From an uncultured Lachnospiraceae bacterium (GTDB lineage: Bacteria > Bacillota > Clostridia > Lachnospirales > Lachnospiraceae): 8,025 nucleotides of DNA. The stretch covers positions 1-8,025 of the forward strand of contig CAQGLR010000078.1 in assembly GCA_948794795.1 (NCBI GenBank), in the 5' to 3' direction. Shown in pieces: positions 3,804 through 8,025 of this stretch. The notes under the pieces are model-generated. The model worked only from the letters and a program-made list of their open reading frames with translations. It was not told the DNA's origin and did no database searches. Position numbers and translations under genes: made by a program. The first letter of the stretch is position 1; every line of letters begins with the position of its first letter.

Positions 3804-4376
3804 TCAATATCCTTTGTTATGGTTTATTATGGATTTTACTATTGCTCTTGCTACGTCATCCCTGTCACTGGTATATAACATATAGTCGTCTTTATCATCT
3901 ACAAAACAGGTTTCAATTAATATTGCTGGGGCTTTGGTGTGGTTTAAAAAATATAAATCTGTCCTGGTTTTTATACCACGGTTAGTAAATCCCAGATGTT
4001 CCATCTGGTTACAGATACGCTTTGCAATGTCACCCTTGTCTGAAATATTTTCCGTAAGAAGCACTTCCGTTCCGCCAGTCTTTCCATCACCCTTCCTGTC
4101 GCCCCTGCCACTGTTAAAATGTATGGATATATGAAGGTCTGCATCTGCTACAGCATTGCATTTGGCACAGATTTTACGTAGTACATCACCCTGGCTTGTG
4201 CCATTGTTTACAGTGCAGTTTACAGCTTTTATACCTTTTTTCTTTAACAGTTTTATTATTTTCCTGGTTATGTACCTGGCTTCTGTGGATTCATCCAATA
4301 AATCTGATGCACCACAAGCAATTTTTCCAGACGGATTGTGTCCTGCATGGACTGTTACTTTTCTAATTTTTTTCAT
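3804..4376 (-). CDS. Phage endolysin: N-acetylmuramoyl-L-alanine amidase (Amidase_3)
   Basis: A zinc amidase that cuts between muramic acid and the peptide stem to release phage. Family landmarks in the 190-aa product: HAGHN near the N-terminus (His13 as metal ligand), Glu32 in DESTEARYI, His86 in ADLHISIHFNSG, and the catalytic Glu155 in PAILIETCFVDD. The catalytic domain fills the whole protein; there is no recognisable cell-wall-binding domain and no signal peptide, so export depends on the holin. The start is ATG 4376 with GAGGGGG 6 nt upstream; a GTG at 4391 would put the ribosome site inside the gene. The preceding 48-aa ORF ends 11 nt upstream, within the same ribosome-site region, suggesting coupled translation. 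Confidence 0.93.
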   Translation of the reverse strand: MKKIRKVTVHAGHNPSGKIACGASDLLDESTEARYITRKIIKLLKKKGIKAVNCTVNNGTSQGDVLRKICAKCNAVADADLHISIHFNSGRGDRKGDGKTGGTEVLLTENISDKGDIAKRICNQMEHLGFTNRGIKTRTDLYFLNHTKAPAILIETCFVDDKDDYMLYTSDRDDVARAIVKSIINHNKGY

Positions 4377-4387
4377 TACTATCCCCC

Positions 4388-4534
4388 TCACTTTTTAATA
4401 ACTATACTTATCACTGTATCAAGGTTATAAAATCCAATCCATTCACCATTTTTAACGATGATGAAAAATTTACCATCATAAATATAGTTGTCATATTCCT
4501 CTTTCTGCCATTTTACTTTCTGCGAATTAGTCAT
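4388..4534 (-). CDS. 48-aa protein between holin and endolysin
   Basis: An unannotated ORF fits exactly between the two lysis genes. ATG 4534 overlaps the end of the holin gene by 8 nt (the ATGACTAA junction) and TGA (4388-4390) abuts the ribosome site of the amidase. It has no good Shine-Dalgarno sequence of its own, so translation probably depends on ribosomes finishing the holin. The protein starts MTNSQKVKWQKEEYDNYIY, then GKFFIIVKNGEWIGFYN and a hydrophobic but short VISIVI near the end. It has no clear transmembrane helix and no lipobox, so it is not an obvious spanin or antiholin. It looks like a small beta-rich cytoplasmic protein. A role in lysis is inferred from position only. Confidence 0.68.
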   Translation of the reverse strand: MTNSQKVKWQKEEYDNYIYDGKFFIIVKNGEWIGFYNLDTVISIVIKK

Positions 4535-5003
4535 TGTAATTATTATCATGTTCCTTTTCCTCACTTTCTTTATTTATTATTTCATCCGCAACCTCTAAAC
4601 CTTTTATAAGGACTTCTGGCACATCATAACCACACTCAACCAGGTTTTCTAAAATGCTCCTGGCTTCATTTACCATAAGGCAGGCAAGTGTGAACCAGCC
4701 CACCATCATAAGGAAACCAAGGTTTACATGCAGTATGTCCCTTCCTAGCATCACAAAAATATCTGATACTAAAAAAGCTACTGCGATAATAACCCAGTAG
4801 CCAAGTTTTTTTAATGCTCCTTTCAATCCAACACTGGAGCTTTCCTTTTTAAGCCTGCGTGACTTGTACCAGCCTGTAAGCCAGTCCAGGACATTAAATA
4901 TAAAGTATGCGGCAAAGATATACCAGTATATCCCAAACACTGCTGTCATAAATGTAACCAGTGCACCCACTACAATGTTGTATGTGTCTGTAAATGCTTT
5001 CAT
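4527..5003 (-). CDS. Phage holin, phage_holin_4 (pfam05105-like) family
   Basis: A 158-aa membrane protein that would form the lysis pore. Four hydrophobic segments are visible: about residues 8-26, 27-44, 67-87 and 94-112. Between the second and third is the family's hallmark, DWLTGWYKSRRLKKESSSVG, a basic loop, followed by LKGALKKLGYW. After the last segment comes NEARSILENLVECG, also typical of the family. The C-terminus is acidic and hydrophilic (NKESEEKEHDNNYND). Start ATG 5003 has AAGGAGG with about 9-nt spacing. It follows tail fibre A across a small terminator-like hairpin and leads directly into the 48-aa ORF and the amidase, a standard lysis order. Confidence 0.92.
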   Translation of the reverse strand: MKAFTDTYNIVVGALVTFMTAVFGIYWYIFAAYFIFNVLDWLTGWYKSRRLKKESSSVGLKGALKKLGYWVIIAVAFLVSDIFVMLGRDILHVNLGFLMMVGWFTLACLMVNEARSILENLVECGYDVPEVLIKGLEVADEIINKESEEKEHDNNYND

Positions 5004-5025
5004 ATTGCTGTTCCTCCTTCCAAAT

Positions 5026-5046
5026 AAAAAAGAGCCTAAGCTCCTT
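5026..5046 (-). terminator. Small attenuator-like hairpin between tail fibre and holin
   Basis: On the minus strand AAGGAGC-TTAG-GCTCTTT can form a 7-bp stem (one wobble pair) followed by more T residues. The loop contains the stop codon of tail fibre A, so a terminating ribosome would disturb it. It may partly separate holin expression from the structural genes. The short stem makes it leaky at best. Confidence 0.45.
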
Positions 5047-6595
5047 GTTTAATTATATCTTCTAAAATCTTTATACGTTCTTCCAGGTCTTCAATCTTTT
5101 TCTGCTGTTCCTGGTTTTGCTGGTATAATATCTGGCAGAAACGTGTTATGTCTGGGATAACTTCCTCATAACGCAAGCCTTCTGTAAATTCACCTGGGAT
5201 AACCTTTTCTTCCTGGATTTTAACGGTTTCCTTAACTGTTTTGGTTTTCTTTGCTATTTCATCATATACTTCCCTTTCCTGCTCGATTTCTTTTTCCACC
5301 ATTTCTGTTTTAGGTGATTTAATATATGCGGCATGGTCTGCTATTCCTGATTCATCCATTGATTTTTTGAAATCCTGTGTAATAAACCCATGGTGTGGCC
5401 TGCCACTGTCCCCATCTTTCCTCAAGAAGATGCAAGGCTTAAGGCTTTTTATGAATTTAACCAGTGTTTCATCAGGCATTTTAGTATTTTCATATACAGA
5501 TTCTTCACCAATATAAGAAATGTCTTTCTTGCAATTCCTGTCAGAAGAAACATTTGGTGCATTTACCAGATAAATGTCTTTAATCCGCAGGGTGTTGCCG
5601 CCTAAAGTAACATATCCGTTTGCATTTGGACGTATTATAATCCCATCACTACTATAGCAAAACTGCACACCAGCGTAAGCACCATTATATGTGTTATATA
5701 TATCCAGGGTCTGGCCTGTAAATTTCATCATCATCCTGAAATTATAACCCGGGGCTGGGTTATATAATTCTTTGCTTTGTATATATTCAGCTTCAAGATA
5801 CCTTGCACACATTTTATAAAAATTGCCTTCATTAAAAGGCCATGTGCTTGTCCCGATGTATGATTCGCCATAATCGAGCTCTGACCGGTAAGGGATTAGC
5901 CCTTCTTTTGTTGTCCTGATAAATGCCTGGTCATTTAATTCACCGCCCAGGAATGGCGGGATACACATGCCAAATAAACCGTCTGTTAATTTTACATAAG
6001 TAAATGCATGTTTGTGCATTGCACGCATTTCATTCCCGTCCCAGACAGCTACCCATGTTATATTGTCATAAAACTTTTCAGGTTTATTACAGGAAAAAGT
6101 AATACCATCATCATTACCACTGTCATAAACATGCCCTGCACCTGCAACCCGTCCGCCAGGTTCTGGGCTAATCCAGTCTTCACCTTTTTCAGCACAAAAC
6201 CCATTTGGGGATGTTATTTCAAAATGGGATGTATCATAAACCAGGCTTAATATTTCAACTGTGTCATGTGGTTCTGTTTTATTCACATATAAATCCCATG
6301 TGGATGTTGTATTTTTTACCGCATAAATCCCGTAATCACTTGCACCCCAGTATAAAAATGAAATTAACCCTGGGTCAGTATGGTTTATATTCTGGAACCC
6401 TATAGATAACATTACCGGGAAATATACCCCACGGTTTTGTATAGTAAAATAACATGTATGGTTAGCGTAATTATCTAATATTTTTATCCTTGCAAAATTT
6501 ATGTATCCAGACTGGCCAGGGGCTGCCGCTTGTGAACTTAAAATACCGCCTTTTTTAATACCCCCCCCCGATTTGCTACATGGAAACCATGCCAT
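5036..6595 (-). CDS. Tail fibre / receptor-binding protein A with S74 chaperone domain (519 aa), frame ON
   Basis: This is a phage distal tail protein. The N-terminal MAWFPCSKSGGG segment contains the G9 tract (codons 10-12). Residues about 28-120 form a beta-rich fibre domain (GYINFARIKILDNYANH ... STWDLYVNKTE), followed by a long variable region. From about residue 351 lies a peptidase-S74 intramolecular chaperone: S-D-R-N-C-K (the Ser, with Lys five residues on, is the expected self-cleavage pair), SGRPHHGFITQDF, LRYEEVIPDI, and a C-terminal coiled coil (KKIEDLEERIKILEDII). In this family the domain folds the trimer and then cuts itself off. ATG 6595 is chosen because AAAGGAA lies about 9 nt upstream; the GTG at 6604 overlaps it. 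It follows fibre B by 30 nt and is in frame only with 9 (or 9 plus or minus 3n) G residues. Confidence 0.88.
   Translation of the reverse strand: MAWFPCSKSGGGIKKGGILSSQAAAPGQSGYINFARIKILDNYANHTCYFTIQNRGVYFPVMLSIGFQNINHTDPGLISFLYWGASDYGIYAVKNTTSTWDLYVNKTEPHDTVEILSLVYDTSHFEITSPNGFCAEKGEDWISPEPGGRVAGAGHVYDSGNDDGITFSCNKPEKFYDNITWVAVWDGNEMRAMHKHAFTYVKLTDGLFGMCIPPFLGGELNDQAFIRTTKEGLIPYRSELDYGESYIGTSTWPFNEGNFYKMCARYLEAEYIQSKELYNPAPGYNFRMMMKFTGQTLDIYNTYNGAYAGVQFCYSSDGIIIRPNANGYVTLGGNTLRIKDIYLVNAPNVSSDRNCKKDISYIGEESVYENTKMPDETLVKFIKSLKPCIFLRKDGDSGRPHHGFITQDFKKSMDESGIADHAAYIKSPKTEMVEKEIEQEREVYDEIAKKTKTVKETVKIQEEKVIPGEFTEGLRYEEVIPDITRFCQILYQQNQEQQKKIEDLEERIKILEDIIKQGA
6561..6569 (-). repeat. G9 homopolymer in fibre A (phase-variable tract, ON)
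   Basis: Nine consecutive G on the coding strand at codons 10-12. G9 gives Ser-Gly-Gly-Gly-Ile and an open frame. G10 gives TAT TAA, and G8 reaches a stop after about seven further codons. It is in an otherwise AT-rich gene, so such a tract is unlikely by composition. Confidence 0.85.
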
Positions 6596-6616
6596 AAAAT
6601 ACACTTCCTTTCTTTT
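6582..6616 (-). repeat. 35-bp leader repeat, copy at fibre A
   Basis: Identical over 35 bp to 7912-7946. It holds the AAAGGAA ribosome site, the start codon and the first five codons (Met-Ala-Trp-Phe-Pro). Similarity continues more loosely to the G tract. Confidence 0.9.
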
Positions 6617-6625
6617 TTCTGGTAT

Positions 6626-7925
6626 CTAATTCTTAATACCCTCTAATTTTTCAATCCTGTTTAATGCTTCTTTTAACTTCTCTTCTAGGTTTTCTATCCT
6701 TTTTTGATGTTCCTGGGACATATAGTATAAAATCTGTTCAAAACGTGCCATATCTGGAATAAACTCCTCGTAGCGCAGGCCACGTGTATACTCACCTGGT
6801 ATTTCTTCCTGGTGTACTTCTTTTATGGTTTCTTTTATAACTTCCTTAGTGCCATCTTCTTTTGTAACCTCTTTTTCTGCTTCTTTTTCTGTTTCAAATT
6901 CCCTAATTTTAGGGGATTTGATAAAAGCGGCATGGTCCTTAATGCCAGTATCTTTTAACAGTTCTTCAAAATCCTGCGCTATGAACCCATGGTGAGGCCT
7001 GCCACTTTCTCCATTAATACGTTTAAATACAACAGGTTTTAACCCCAATATAAGCTGTATTAACTGTCCATCCGTCATGGCAGTATCTTCATAGCTGCTT
7101 TCCTGCCCTATGTATGATATTTCTTCCTTTTCGCTTTTGTCAGATGTCTGTATGGTCCCATTGACTGCATAGACCTGGTTCCATTTATAGGATGAAGAAC
7201 CTATATTCCCCATACCGCCCCGGTTTGGCTGGAAGCTTAGAGTATTGGATGTGTATAATTTTACCCCAAATGCTGGGGCAGCATAATTATCATTAGTCCT
7301 AAACTCTATATAATCTTCTCTTAGCAGTATTTGTGATTGTCTGTTACGTACTGCTGCACCATTATCTTTAATACTCTGGCGGCTTAAGATATTGTCTATG
7401 CAAATCCAGCTTCCATACATCCTGCTTATATATGATTGAAGGAAATACCAGTCTTCCGTACCTATAGAGCTGTGTGCGGTATCTATGCCACCACCTTTAT
7501 CTGGCAACAGGCCATATGGTGGTGTACGTAACCATTCAGCCTGTCCATTGTCTGGTATCCGTATAGAACAATACCCATTAGCATCCGCTTCAAAAATATA
7601 TGTGGTATAATTTTCAGAATCTAGTATCATCTTCCACGGTTCATATATACCCTCTATGTTTGAACCACGTATTGCCATATGTGTGCCTGTTTCTGTTTTT
7701 ATTGCCATTTGCGCTGCATATGCAGGGTATTCCCAGAAAAATGTCATTACACCAGCATCAAATGGCGGTTTTCCTGCTGCGCATTTTGAATCCGCCAATG
7801 TGTAAATTACACCATTTTTCATTAAATTATCTGGTATTAAATCCAGGTTTGAAGGTCTGCCAAGACTGTTAAACAGCACTTTTGCATTACCCCCCCCCTA
7901 GTCTGTTACACGGAAACCATGCCAT
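6626..7925 (-). CDS. Tail fibre / receptor-binding protein B with pyocin-knob-like and S74 domains, frame OFF at poly-G
   Basis: A paralogue of fibre A with the same leader and start (ATG 7925, AAAGGAA upstream). Its opening MAWFPCNRLGGG is followed at once by TAA in the present G9 state. With G8 it would continue as N-A-K-V-L-F-N and give 432 aa; the uninterrupted frame runs from a GTG at 7879 (417 aa). In full-length numbering, residues about 35-105 resemble a pyocin-knob domain (AAGKPPFDAGVMTFF, YAAQMAIKTETGTHMAIRG, YEPWKMI). From residue 261 comes a complete S74 chaperone: S-D-K-S-E-K dyad, SGRPHHGFIAQDF, LRYEEFIPDM and a C-terminal coiled coil. The downstream frame is undamaged, which argues for a reversible switch rather than decay. 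A sequencing error in the homopolymer is the main alternative. Confidence 0.82.
7890..7898 (-). repeat. G9 homopolymer in fibre B (phase-variable tract, OFF)
   Basis: Nine consecutive G on the coding strand, at the same place as in fibre A, but preceded by 27 rather than 26 coding nucleotides. G9 therefore yields an immediate TAA. Loss of one G, or gain of two, restores the long frame. Confidence 0.85.
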
Positions 7926-7946
7926 AAAATACACTTCCTTTCTTTT
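7912..7946 (-). repeat. 35-bp leader repeat, copy at fibre B
   Basis: Identical to 6582-6616 over 35 bp. It covers the ribosome site, start codon and first five codons of fibre B, and also overlaps the last two bases of the stop codon of the preceding gene. The duplicated leader could also serve as a short recombination site between the fibre genes. Confidence 0.9.
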
Positions 7947-8025
7947 AATACAACATTACTCCTGGTTCGCTTTCTTCCGTTTTTTTATCTGCACAGGTTT
8001 TGAACATTTCCTCAAATTTCCTTAA
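7945..8025 (-). CDS. C-terminal end of an upstream phage gene (partial)
   Basis: The last 26 codons of a gene that enters from the right edge and stops with TAA at 7945-7947, 19 nt before the start of fibre B. The visible end is charged and helical (LRKFEEMFKTCADKK, then TEESEPGVMLY). Spacing and strand place it in the tail operon, so a structural or tail-assembly protein is likely, but the fragment is too short to identify. Confidence 0.6.
   Translation of the reverse strand, partial: LRKFEEMFKTCADKKTEESEPGVMLY

Noticed and set aside
6626..7925. Fibre B as a decayed pseudogene
   Set aside because: The only lesion is at the homopolymer, the rest of the frame is intact, and the paralogue carries the same tract in frame, so a reversible switch or a base-calling error is more likely than decay.
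1..8025. CRISPR array, tRNA or rRNA genes, insertion sequence, integrase, attachment site, diversity-generating retroelement
   Set aside because: I saw no regular repeat-spacer array, cloverleaf, transposase or recombinase motifs, or reverse transcriptase. The fibre genes lack the variable/template repeat pair expected of a retroelement; variation here points to the poly-G tracts.

Overview
The window is AT-rich, has strong AAGGAGG-type ribosome binding sites, and carries tail-fibre, holin, amidase, Xre and ImmA/IrrE genes. This points to the late (tail and lysis) end of a prophage in a low-GC Firmicute, most likely a gut Clostridia/Lachnospiraceae member. The taxonomic guess comes from gene style and protein resemblance only; no database was searched.

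Right half, minus strand, reading right to left: the end of an unidentified gene (8025-7945); two tandem tail-fibre/receptor-binding genes, B (7925-6626) and A (6595-5036), each ending in a peptidase-S74 intramolecular chaperone domain; a four-helix phage holin (5003-4527); an unannotated 48-residue ORF overlapping the holin by 8 nt (4534-4388); and an N-acetylmuramoyl-L-alanine amidase (4376-3804) followed by a hairpin. This is a fibre-holin-endolysin late cassette.

The most striking feature is that both fibre genes share an almost identical leader and first codons, and both then run into a G9 tract at codons 10-12. In fibre A the G9 tract is in frame. In fibre B one extra base before the tract means that G9 leads directly to a TAA stop, while G8 would restore a 432-residue protein. 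As sequenced, A is ON and B is OFF, which fits slipped-strand phase variation of receptor-binding proteins.

Middle, minus strand: an Xre repressor and ImmA/IrrE metallopeptidase pair (3532-2630) with a consensus promoter (TTGACA-N17-TAATAT), then two tiny basic ORFs of 40 and 38 residues (2467-2165) and a strong hairpin terminator.

Left third: a compact, separately regulated cassette. A 77-residue HTH_26-type regulator (908-675) is divergent from a two-gene operon of unknown function (1073-2034). Downstream of the regulator, on the same strand, lie two small ORFs (46 and 86 residues). Three good sigma-70-type promoters flank these units, and three copies of a 20-bp near-palindrome (TATCTCTTT-nn-AAAGwGATA) sit on or beside them. 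The sequence itself therefore suggests a small regulon controlled by the 77-residue protein. The function of its four target genes is unknown.
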